Part shown: positions 1 through 6,043 of the stretch, piece by piece
Numbering within the stretch: the stretch's first letter is position 1
How the letters are laid out: each line of letters begins with the position of its first letter
Origin: Candidatus Omnitrophota bacterium
Lineage (GTDB): Bacteria > Omnitrophota > Gorgyraeia > Pluralincolimonadales > Pluralincolimonadaceae
NCBI GenBank assembly: GCA_028715315.1
Contig: JAQUSA010000054.1
Coordinates: 1-6,606, forward strand
Direction: 5' to 3'
DNA length: 6,606 nucleotides
The notes under the pieces: model-generated
The model's database searches: none
Told to the model about the DNA's origin: nothing
What the model saw: the letters and a program-made list of their open reading frames with translations, nothing else
Program-made: the position numbers and the translations under genes

Positions 1-1157
1 AGCCTTCCGACGGGATATCGTTGAAGCACGGCAGGTCCAACACGACCTGCAAGGAGTGCCTGCCGCTCATACTCAGCGCCGGAAGCCTTATGAAATACCT
101 GGAAGGGAAGAGGGGCGGCGAGGTGCTCGTCTTCTTCATGCCGTCCACGGGAGGCAATTGCAGGTTCGGGCAGTATAACGCGTTCTTCAACGGCCTTATA
201 AGGAAGAAGAAGATAAGGAACCTTGCGGTCTACTCGATGGATACCCAGAACAGCTACCTTGGCATGGGCAACAGCTTTAATATCCTGGTACTGAAATCCG
301 CGCTCATTTATGACGCGATGTATGACATAAAGAACGCGCTTAAGGCCCTGGCCAAGGACCGCCGCGAGGCGATGAGGATATTCGAGGAGCAGTGGCAGGG
401 CATCCTGGCCTGCATCGGGAATAAGGGCGCCGGCCTTTACGGGGTGTTGGAAAAGGCGATGGACGCGCTGAAGAAGATCCCGCTGAAGCGCCCGCTGTCT
501 GAGGCGAATACGGTGGCGATAATGGGCGAGATATACGTAAGGCGGGACGATTATTGCTGCAATCCGCTGATAGACAGGCTCGCGCAAAAGGAGATCGTCG
601 CTAAGACGGCGCCGATGCTCGAATGGTTTTACTATGTCGATTATCTCGTGAAGAACAAGCTCGTCGGTTCCGACCTGGGGGTATCCGGAAGGGTTGAGTT
701 CTTCATAAAGACCTTCCTGCAGAGCAGCTACGAGAGGAAGATAAAAGGGATACTGTCCCGGTCGGGCCTCTACAGCAACGAGGAGATCAACATAAAGAAG
801 ATAATGGACACCGGAAAGAAATTCTTCGACGAGCAGCTTACAGGCGAATCGATAGTCGTGGTCGGCGCGGCGATGAACGAGATAGCGGAACACGTCTCCG
901 GCGTGATAAACGTCGGCCCGTTCGCGTGCCTGCCCACGAGGATAATAGAGTCGATATTGAACGGGAACATGAACCTAAGCGCGAAGAAGAAGCTCTTCGG
1001 CAGGGAATTCCCGGATCTTAAGGGAGTGGAGGAGTTCCCGTTCCTGTCGGTCGAGATAGACGGCACGCCGTTTCCCCCGCTGATAGAGGCGAAGATAGAG
1101 GCATTTTGCCTGCAGAGCAAGAGGCTGCACGGAAAGATGGCGGCGGGTAAGCGGTAA
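1..1157 (+). CDS. 2-hydroxyacyl-CoA dehydratase activase-related protein, C-terminal part (5' truncated)
   Basis: The reading frame is open from base 3 and continues upstream of the window. A TTG at 21 lies inside a conserved motif and is not a start. About 384 residues are visible. Counting from the first full codon, GRSNTTCKECLP (residues 10-21) matches the GR-x-ECxP signature of the COG3580/3581 proteins related to the D-component and activator of 2-hydroxyglutaryl-CoA dehydratase. It is followed by MPSTGGNCRFGQY, GEIYVRRDDY, INVGPFACLPTRIIESIL and a closing PFLSVEIDGTPFPPLIEAKIEAF block, all in family order. Cysteines in the first, second and PFACLP motifs are candidate Fe-S ligands. Family knowledge: this region is usually the C-terminal third of proteins over 1,000 residues that begin with ASKHA-fold (BcrAD/BadFG) activase domains. 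The substrate of the giant forms is unknown. The gene converges on mazG with directly abutting stop codons. The family call is secure; the exact role is not. Confidence 0.85.
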   Translation, partial: PSDGISLKHGRSNTTCKECLPLILSAGSLMKYLEGKRGGEVLVFFMPSTGGNCRFGQYNAFFNGLIRKKKIRNLAVYSMDTQNSYLGMGNSFNILVLKSALIYDAMYDIKNALKALAKDRREAMRIFEEQWQGILACIGNKGAGLYGVLEKAMDALKKIPLKRPLSEANTVAIMGEIYVRRDDYCCNPLIDRLAQKEIVAKTAPMLEWFYYVDYLVKNKLVGSDLGVSGRVEFFIKTFLQSSYERKIKGILSRSGLYSNEEINIKKIMDTGKKFFDEQLTGESIVVVGAAMNEIAEHVSGVINVGPFACLPTRIIESILNGNMNLSAKKKLFGREFPDLKGVEEFPFLSVEIDGTPFPPLIEAKIEAFCLQSKRLHGKMAAGKR

Positions 1158-1949
1158 TTATCTCAGGCGGCGCCACAGCCGGTAGAGCTCTTCGAAGCCG
1201 CACTCGTTTATCTTCCTGCCGCGTTTCTTGAGAGCCCTTTCGATATTGCCGAACCGTTTCGCGAATTTCTTTGTAGCGTTGTGCAGGGATTCCTCGGCGT
1301 CGATGCCGCCGAAGCGCGAGAGCACCACGATGACGAACAGCAGGTCGCCGATCTCCTCGGCGAGGCGGCGCTTGTTGCCGCTCTTCAGCTCCGCCTTTAC
1401 CTCTTCCAGCTCTTCATCGATCTTGTTCACGACGAAATTGACGTCCGGCCAGTTGAATCCCTGCGTCGCCGCGCGTTTCGAGACCTTCTGCGCCTTTATC
1501 AGGGCGGGCAGCGTCTTCGGGACGCCGTCGAGTATGCTCTTGCGGTCCCTATAGTTCTTCTCCTGTTCCTTGCGCGATTGCCAATGCCTGTACGCGTCGT
1601 CCGGGTCCTTAGCCTTATGCTTGCCGAAGACATGGGGGTGGCGGTGAAGCATTTTTAAGGCAGATGCGCGAAGCACGTCGCCCATGTCGAACGCGCCGCG
1701 CTCTTTCGCGATCTGCGCCTGGAAGATGACCTGGAACAGGAAATCCCCGAGCTCGTCCTTCAGCTTCTCCGGGTCCTTAGAGTCGATCGCGTCGCAGAGC
1801 TCGTACGCTTCCTCTATTATATGTTTTTTGAGGGAGGCGTGCGTCTGCACCCTGTCCCACGGACAGCCGTCTTTCGCGCGCAGGCGGGCCATTATCTTTA
1901 CCAGCTTATTAAGCCCGGACAGATCCGGACTTTGGGATTTTACGCTCAT
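1158..1949 (-). CDS. mazG: MazG nucleoside triphosphate pyrophosphohydrolase
   Basis: This 263-residue protein has the full E. coli MazG-type length with two tandem all-alpha NTP-PPase domains. The N-terminal domain has GCPWDRVQTHASLKKHIIEEAYEL with the metal-binding pattern E46-E47-x2-E50 and E66-LG-D69. The C-terminal domain repeats it as EELEEV (179-184) and EEIGD (198-202). HRHPHVFG (102-109) and GVPKTLPALIKAQK (142-155) are typical linker landmarks. MazG hydrolyses (d)NTPs to the monophosphate and pyrophosphate in the cytoplasm, clearing non-canonical nucleotides and in E. coli affecting ppGpp-linked survival. The start is the ATG at 1949-1947, preceded on the minus strand by GAAAGG about 9 nt upstream, a good ribosome site. 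An extended -10 (TGTTATAAT) gives a leader of about 25 nt. All metal ligands appear intact, so activity is expected. No operon partner is visible downstream on this strand. Confidence 0.96.
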   Translation of the reverse strand: MSVKSQSPDLSGLNKLVKIMARLRAKDGCPWDRVQTHASLKKHIIEEAYELCDAIDSKDPEKLKDELGDFLFQVIFQAQIAKERGAFDMGDVLRASALKMLHRHPHVFGKHKAKDPDDAYRHWQSRKEQEKNYRDRKSILDGVPKTLPALIKAQKVSKRAATQGFNWPDVNFVVNKIDEELEEVKAELKSGNKRRLAEEIGDLLFVIVVLSRFGGIDAEESLHNATKKFAKRFGNIERALKKRGRKINECGFEELYRLWRRLR

Positions 1950-1950
1950 A

Positions 1951-1979
1951 TAGACACGCCTTTCGGGTTAAGGTATACT
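1951..1979 (+). promoter_or_regulatory. sigma70-type promoter of the TPR-peptidase/era/TMTC unit
   Basis: TAGACA (1951-1956) and TATACT (1974-1979) are separated by exactly 17 bp, each matching the consensus at 5 of 6 positions. Transcription would begin near 1986, only about 3 nt before the ATG at 1989, implying a leaderless or near-leaderless mRNA. The nearest purine run (AAGG, 1970-1973) is 15 nt from the ATG and lies upstream of the predicted start, so it cannot act as a Shine-Dalgarno. Confidence 0.65.
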
Positions 1980-1980
1980 G

Positions 1981-1989
1981 ATTATAACA
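1981..1989 (-). promoter_or_regulatory. extended -10 promoter of mazG
   Basis: Read on the minus strand this is TGTTATAAT, a perfect extended -10 (TGn-TATAAT). No convincing -35 lies 17 bp upstream (the spot reads TATAAG), which extended -10 promoters tolerate. The start would be near 1974, giving a leader of about 25 nt that includes GAAAGG before the mazG ATG. The -10 hexamer is one base away from the -10 of the opposite promoter (1974-1979), so the two promoters are mutually exclusive for polymerase. The TG element also overlaps the ATG of the divergent gene. Confidence 0.6.
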
Positions 1990-3152
1990 TGAAATACATA
2001 ATACTTATAGCGCTCGCTTCGCTCGCGGCGCAGCCTGCCTGCGAAGCCATTACTGCAAGGGACGATCCTGCCGCCGCCGCCGCATACAACCAGATGGCCG
2101 TGGACGCTTACAAGAACGGCTCGTACAAGGCCGCGATATCATATCTCGAGCAGGCGCTGAAACTAAACAAGGGAAATAAGACCATCGAGAATAATCTCGC
2201 GTCCGCTTACGCGAGCCAATCCGAGGTCGAATACGAAATGCGCAACCTCGCCAAGGCCGGCCAGTACGCGCAAAATGCCCTGGGCTACGACGGTAATAAC
2301 ACGACCGCGCTTTTCGTGCTTGCCGAAGTGAAGTATAATTCCCAGAAACTCGAGGAGGCGAAGGCCCTTTGGCAGAAGATCCTCGATATACAGCCGGATT
2401 TTAAATACGCCGAGGATATCAGGAAGAGGATAGGCAGGGCCGAGACCGAGAACAAGGTCGAAAAAGAATACCGCGCGTCCGGGATGGACCAATTCGATAT
2501 CAGGTACGCCAAAGAGGGCGCGAGGACAAGCTACAACGTGCGGTATTACCTTCAGGAAGCGTACAGGATACTCGGCCAGGAGTTCGGCCTCCGGCCGCAA
2601 TATAAGATAACGGTGATCCTCTATGACAATGAGGATTTCGAGGCGGTCCGCGACTGGAGGAAGGGCGCGAGCGGCGTCTACGACGGTAAGATACGGCTTC
2701 CGTTCGTAGGTTCTAAGCTCTCACCCGAAGACCTGCGCGGCGTGGTCTGGCACGAATATACGCATCTGCTGGTCAACGACATCTCCCTGGGCAAGGCCCC
2801 CAGCTGGCTGCACGAGGGGCTCGCGTATTACGAAGGGTATAAATACGCGAAGAAGGACATGACGATCCTGAAGAACGCCGTGAGGAACGACCTGCTGCTG
2901 AGTTTTAGCGAGCTCGATACGGTGCTCGACTCGGCGAACGACGAGATACAGTACCACCTTGCCGCGCAGGAGTCGTATTCGCTCGCCAAATACCTTATGA
3001 AAAGGTACAATAAGTACACGATAAAAGAAGTCCTGAAATTGCTGAGCACCGGCATGGCTTTTGAGGATGCCGCGAAGAAGAAATTTTATATCAGCACCAA
3101 AGAACTCGAAAAACGGTGGTTGAAAGAATTGAGGGCGGGAGACCTTTACTAA
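1989..3152 (+). CDS. secreted TPR protein with peptidase MA-like (gluzincin) metalloprotease domain
   Basis: The 387-residue protein starts at ATG 1989. The frame stays open back to 1821, but that stretch lies over mazG and its promoter and would bury the signal peptide. MKYIILIALASLAAQPACEA is a short Sec-type signal peptide, probably cut near residue 20. Residues about 28-140 form roughly three TPR-like helix pairs (AAAYNQMAVDAYKNGSYKAA, then TALFVLAEVKYNSQKLEEA). After a linker comes a zinc protease core: VVWHEYTHLLV with H255-E256-x-x-H259, then SWLHEGLAYYEGY supplying E276 as probable third ligand, and a C-terminal helical block ending in ELEKRWLKELRAG. This is the layout of the peptidase MA-like family (PF13485 type). 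It should act outside the cytoplasmic membrane; the substrate is unknown. It is the first gene of a unit with era (1-bp gap). The motif call is firm; proteolytic activity is inferred from intact ligands. Confidence 0.85.
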   Translation: MKYIILIALASLAAQPACEAITARDDPAAAAAYNQMAVDAYKNGSYKAAISYLEQALKLNKGNKTIENNLASAYASQSEVEYEMRNLAKAGQYAQNALGYDGNNTTALFVLAEVKYNSQKLEEAKALWQKILDIQPDFKYAEDIRKRIGRAETENKVEKEYRASGMDQFDIRYAKEGARTSYNVRYYLQEAYRILGQEFGLRPQYKITVILYDNEDFEAVRDWRKGASGVYDGKIRLPFVGSKLSPEDLRGVVWHEYTHLLVNDISLGKAPSWLHEGLAYYEGYKYAKKDMTILKNAVRNDLLLSFSELDTVLDSANDEIQYHLAAQESYSLAKYLMKRYNKYTIKEVLKLLSTGMAFEDAAKKKFYISTKELEKRWLKELRAGDLY

Positions 3153-3153
3153 T

Positions 3154-4050
3154 ATGGCAGAAGAGAAGAAATTCAAATCCGGTTTTGTCGCGATAGTCGG
3201 CAGGCCGAATGTAGGTAAATCGACGGTATTGAACCGTCTCGTCGGGGAGAAGGTCGCGATAGTCACCGCGAAACCCGAGACTACGCGCAATAAGATACAG
3301 GGCATACTGACGAATAAGGACGCGCAGGTGGCCTTCGTCGATACGCCCGGCATACACAAGCCGAAGAACCTGCTCGGGAAGTATATAACGAAGGCCGCGA
3401 AGGACTCGCTGCTGGAGGTGGACCTCGTCATATTCATAATAGACATGACAAAGGGCATAACCGACGAGGACAAGCTGATATTCAAGATGGTAAAGGAGGC
3501 CGCGAAGCCGGCGATACTTTTGATCAATAAGGTCGACCTCAGGAGCAAATCGCTGGCGCTGCCGCTGATAGAGGAGTCATTGAAGCTCTATGATTTTAAG
3601 GAGATAATCCCGACTTCAGCGACGATGGGCGATAACATGGACGCCGTGCTGGCCAAGGTCATAGAGCACCTGCCGTCCGGGCCGAAACTTTTTTCCGACG
3701 ACCAATTGACCGACAAGAGCGAGAGGTTCATGGCTGGCGAGATAGTCCGCGAGAAGGCGCTCGAACTTACGCATGAAGAGGTCCCGCATTCCATCGCGGT
3801 GCTGATCGAGGAATTCTCCGACAGGCCGAAGAAGGTGACATATATCCGGGCGACGATATACGTCGAGCGCCAGTCGCAGAAGAAGATTATTGTGGGCCAC
3901 CGCGGGCAGATGCTTAAGTATATCGGGGAGGCCGCGAGAAACGACATACAGAAGCTGCTCGGAAGGCACGTATATATCGAGCTGTGGGTGAAGGTCCATG
4001 AGAACTGGCGCAAGGACATACAGGCCCTGAAGATGCTCGGTTACGTTTAA
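3154..4050 (+). CDS. era: GTPase Era, 16S rRNA-binding ribosome assembly factor
   Basis: The 298-residue protein has Era's usual length. G-domain motifs occur in order: G1 GRPNVGKST (16-24), a G2 region with TTRNKIQG (43-50), G3 DTPG (63-66), G4 NKVD (125-128) and G5 TSA (154-156). A C-terminal KH domain follows with IIVGHRGQMLKYIG, whose GHRG loop is at 248-251, and the Era-typical LWVKVHENWRKD. Era binds the 3' end of 16S rRNA through the KH domain and couples GTP hydrolysis to 30S maturation, in the cytoplasm and peripherally at the membrane. ATG 3154 lies 1 bp after the stop of the TPR-peptidase gene; GGGAG (3137-3141) is a somewhat distant ribosome site with 12-nt spacing, so translational coupling is likely. 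The usual era partners (rnc, ybeY, recO) are not in the window. No key residue is missing. Confidence 0.97.
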   Translation: MAEEKKFKSGFVAIVGRPNVGKSTVLNRLVGEKVAIVTAKPETTRNKIQGILTNKDAQVAFVDTPGIHKPKNLLGKYITKAAKDSLLEVDLVIFIIDMTKGITDEDKLIFKMVKEAAKPAILLINKVDLRSKSLALPLIEESLKLYDFKEIIPTSATMGDNMDAVLAKVIEHLPSGPKLFSDDQLTDKSERFMAGEIVREKALELTHEEVPHSIAVLIEEFSDRPKKVTYIRATIYVERQSQKKIIVGHRGQMLKYIGEAARNDIQKLLGRHVYIELWVKVHENWRKDIQALKMLGYV

Positions 4051-4054
4051 TTTG

Positions 4055-5797
4055 ATGGAAATGAAACGATATATTACACCGGTTGCCCTGTTCGCGGTCA
4101 TTATCGTCACCTTTGTGTCCTTTTATCCGTGTTTATGCAACGGTTTTACCTTATGGGACGATAATAGTTTTGTAACAGAGAACAGCCTCATAAAGGACTT
4201 GTCCTTCCGGGGCGTTGCCAGGATCTTCTCCGAGATACAGTTCTTTAATTATAGCCCCCTGGCGCTCCTGTCTTACGCCGTGGAATATCATTTCGTCGGG
4301 CTCGGCGACCCGTTCGTATTCCATGCCACCAATCTCGTGCTGCACCTGCTGAACTGCATCCTGGTGTTCTGGTTCATCCGCCTCATAAGCAGGAACACGG
4401 CGGTCTCGTTTATCACGGCCCTGTTATTCGGCATACACCCCATGCACGTCGAATCGGTCGCCTGGATCTCCGAGAGAAGGGACGTGCTTTATTCGTTCTT
4501 TTTCATGTCATCCCTTATAGCCTATTTTTATTACCTGAAAAGGGGGAAGGACGCCGGGTGCTATTATCTCTCCCTGTGCCTGTTCCTCCTTTCGGCCTTC
4601 TCCAAGACCATGGCCGCGACAATGCCCGCGGTATTGCTCCTCGTCGACTATCTCATGCGGCGTAAGATAGACCGGAAGGCCCTGCTGGAGAAGGCGCCCT
4701 TCCTGGCCATATCTTGCGTCTTCTGTACCGTTATATATTTCGCGCAGCGCATCTCGGGTTTTATGGGCCAGGGAGGTTTCGATCCGGCCAATAACGCGGC
4801 AGTAGCTATATACGGCCTGGGTTTTTATCTGGAGAAACTCGTCTTTCCGTCCGGCCTTTCCGCGTTCTATCCGTATCCTAACGGCATCAACAGTGCCATC
4901 GGCGGGATATTCCTGCCTTCGCTGCCGTTATTGCTGGCCGTCTCGGTGGCCGTCATAATATCGGCGAGGTATACGAGGAAAGCGGTATTCGGCGCCATAT
5001 TCTTCCTGGCCGTGATCTTTCCGGTAATTAAGTTCATTCCCCTGGGCCGGGCCATAGTGGCTGACCGGTATACGTATATCGCGTATATCGGGTTATTTTA
5101 CGTTATAGCGGAGGGCCTCTGCTACCTGTCCCGGAAGGGAACCCCGTATAAGACCGCCGTATCCGTATTGTCGGCCGCTTTTATATGTTTCTTTTCTATT
5201 TTGACATGGCAGCGGTGTTCCGTATGGAAGGATGACATCTCCCTCTGGAATGACGCGCTCAAGCGCTATCCGAGCACCGAGGCCTATCTGGGCCGCGGCG
5301 TAGCCCATGCCAATGCGGGCCGGATCGACGAGGCGATGCGGGATTACAACAAAGCGCTCGAGATCGATCCGTATTTCAGTGATACCCATACCAACAGGGG
5401 AAATCTTTACGCGGCGAGGGCGGAGTTGGATAAGGCGATAGAGGATTATTCCATGGCGATAATGCTCAGCCCGGGCGCCTACAAGCCTTATTATAACCGC
5501 GGCGTCGTTTACAACAGGATCGGGGATTACGGGAAATCGATACCGGATTTCAGCGAGGCCATAAAACTCAGGCCCGATTGCGCCGAGGCCTATCTGGGCC
5601 GCGGCGCGAGTTTCGGCAACACCGGGGAAGAGGAGAAGGCGATCCTTGATTTTAATAAAGCTATCCTCATCGACCCGGGCTGCCGGGAGGCTTACCGCAA
5701 CAGGATAATATATTATAAGGCAAAGGGAGAAACCGCTAAAGCCGCAGAGGATATGCGCAAGCTGCGCGAGCTTGAAAATATAGTTTCCGGCCCTTGA
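4055..5797 (+). CDS. TMTC/DUF1736-like GT-C membrane glycosyltransferase with five C-terminal TPRs
   Basis: From ATG 4055 the protein has 580 residues; TTG 4052 and ATG 4061 are alternatives and none has a clear Shine-Dalgarno. It lies 4 bp after era, so coupling is likely. The N-terminal ~400 residues are a multi-pass membrane domain of about ten hydrophobic segments. After the first segment comes FTLWDDNSFVTEN with D35-D36, the acidic first-loop motif of GT-C enzymes, then HPMHVESVAWISERRDVL (128-145), LVFPSGLSAFYPYP of DUF1736 type, and VADRYTYIAYIG (D337-R338). Residues 409-578 are five consecutive 34-residue TPRs (e.g. NRGNLYAARAELDKAIEDY). Eukaryotic TMTC1-4 with this layout are O-mannosyltransferases using dolichyl-phosphate-mannose. 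The bacterial relatives are presumed to move a sugar from a polyprenyl-phosphate donor to extracytoplasmic acceptors; donor and acceptor here are unknown. Fold assignment is confident, reaction is inferred. Confidence 0.82.
   Translation: MEMKRYITPVALFAVIIVTFVSFYPCLCNGFTLWDDNSFVTENSLIKDLSFRGVARIFSEIQFFNYSPLALLSYAVEYHFVGLGDPFVFHATNLVLHLLNCILVFWFIRLISRNTAVSFITALLFGIHPMHVESVAWISERRDVLYSFFFMSSLIAYFYYLKRGKDAGCYYLSLCLFLLSAFSKTMAATMPAVLLLVDYLMRRKIDRKALLEKAPFLAISCVFCTVIYFAQRISGFMGQGGFDPANNAAVAIYGLGFYLEKLVFPSGLSAFYPYPNGINSAIGGIFLPSLPLLLAVSVAVIISARYTRKAVFGAIFFLAVIFPVIKFIPLGRAIVADRYTYIAYIGLFYVIAEGLCYLSRKGTPYKTAVSVLSAAFICFFSILTWQRCSVWKDDISLWNDALKRYPSTEAYLGRGVAHANAGRIDEAMRDYNKALEIDPYFSDTHTNRGNLYAARAELDKAIEDYSMAIMLSPGAYKPYYNRGVVYNRIGDYGKSIPDFSEAIKLRPDCAEAYLGRGASFGNTGEEEKAILDFNKAILIDPGCREAYRNRIIYYKAKGETAKAAEDMRKLRELENIVSGP
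5277..5606 (+). repeat. 24-bp exact direct repeat inside the TPR array
   Basis: Bases 5277-5300 and 5583-5606 are identical (24 bp, within codons for EAYLGRG at the start of TPR 1 and TPR 4). They are 306 bp apart, exactly three 34-codon repeats. Identity at the DNA level, including third positions, suggests a copying event or recombination within the array rather than protein-level constraint alone. Confidence 0.75.
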
Positions 5798-5821
5798 ATT
5801 TTCGCCTTTATGTGGCATACT
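5794..5821 (+). promoter_or_regulatory. putative promoter of the structured RNA
   Basis: TTGAAT (5794-5799) is followed after 16 bp by CATACT (5816-5821), which is preceded by TGG to make an extended -10. Each hexamer matches consensus at 4 of 6 positions, so it is weaker than the other two + strand promoters here. The -35 overlaps the stop codon of the TMTC-like gene. Predicted start is the G at 5828, directly at the first hairpin-forming bases. Without this promoter the RNA would be the 3' part of the upstream operon transcript. Confidence 0.45.
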
Positions 5822-5829
5822 CTAATTGA

Positions 5830-5923
5830 CCGAAAGGGCGGTCCGGCCGTCGGTCGGACCTGACGCTCGGTGCGAAATACCCAAAGCGCACCGACCCCTA
5901 TCAGGGCCGAAAGGGCGTGACGC
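5830..5923 (+). repeat. 17-nt element present twice, first copy split by a 20-nt hairpin
   Basis: CCGAAAGGGCG occurs at 5830-5840 and 5907-5917. In the second copy TGACGC follows at once (5918-5923). In the first copy the same TGACGC follows only after a 20-nt segment (5841-5860) that, with G5840, forms the GGTCCG/CGGACC hairpin. It looks like a tandem duplication of part of the aptamer core with a hairpin inserted in one copy. Confidence 0.6.
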
Positions 5924-5990
5924 AAAACCTCGGGCCTAAACTGAGGCCATTCCAGGTGGCACAGCAGGGCGGCGTGGTTACCGAAACCGG
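5899..5990 (+). promoter_or_regulatory. cyclic di-GMP-I (GEMM)-like aptamer core, atypical 5' half
   Basis: Several conserved blocks of the c-di-GMP-I riboswitch occur in order. A GAAA loop (5909-5912) comes first, then GACGCAAAACC (5919-5929, fitting the GACGCAAARCY consensus that includes the ligand-stacking A), GGGCCTAA (5932-5939, like the tetraloop-receptor strand), and GGTTACCGA (5976-5984, fitting GGTTRCCGA that carries the ligand-pairing C). The ACCT/AGGT and GGCC/GGCC pairings reproduce the second helix of the V. cholerae Vc2 aptamer. The 5' block GGCAAACC, which supplies the other ligand-pairing G and one strand of the first helix, is not recognisable: the spot reads TATCAGGGC, and the helix closing the GAAA loop is imperfect. 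It may be a variant, a relative with another ligand, or a decayed copy. Ligand identity is not established. Confidence 0.45.
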
Positions 5991-6043
5991 AGAAAAGGTC
6001 AAAGGCGTAGGTTGCCTCCCTTCATCGGTCGACGTAAGATTTC

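Noticed and set aside
1821..1988. Upstream in-frame extension of the TPR-peptidase gene from ATG 1821
   Set aside because: It runs antisense through mazG and the divergent promoters, has no ribosome site, and would bury a clear signal peptide that begins at ATG 1989.
2031..2045. Possible lipobox at Cys18 of the TPR-peptidase
   Set aside because: The residues before Cys18 are Q-P-A, which do not fit the lipobox consensus. A standard signal-peptidase site after Ala20 is more plausible.
2721..3548. 275-codon open frame on the minus strand
   Set aside because: It lies opposite the protease core and era, both with unmistakable family motifs on the + strand. Its translation is low-complexity and resembles no family, typical of antisense shadows in GC-rich genes.
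5093..5818. 241-codon open frame on the minus strand
   Set aside because: It is antisense to the membrane/TPR gene and periodic like the TPR array it mirrors. No promoter or ribosome site.
5798..5830. Terminator directly after the TMTC-like gene
   Set aside because: No stem with a following T tract was seen here. The first good terminators lie beyond 6100.
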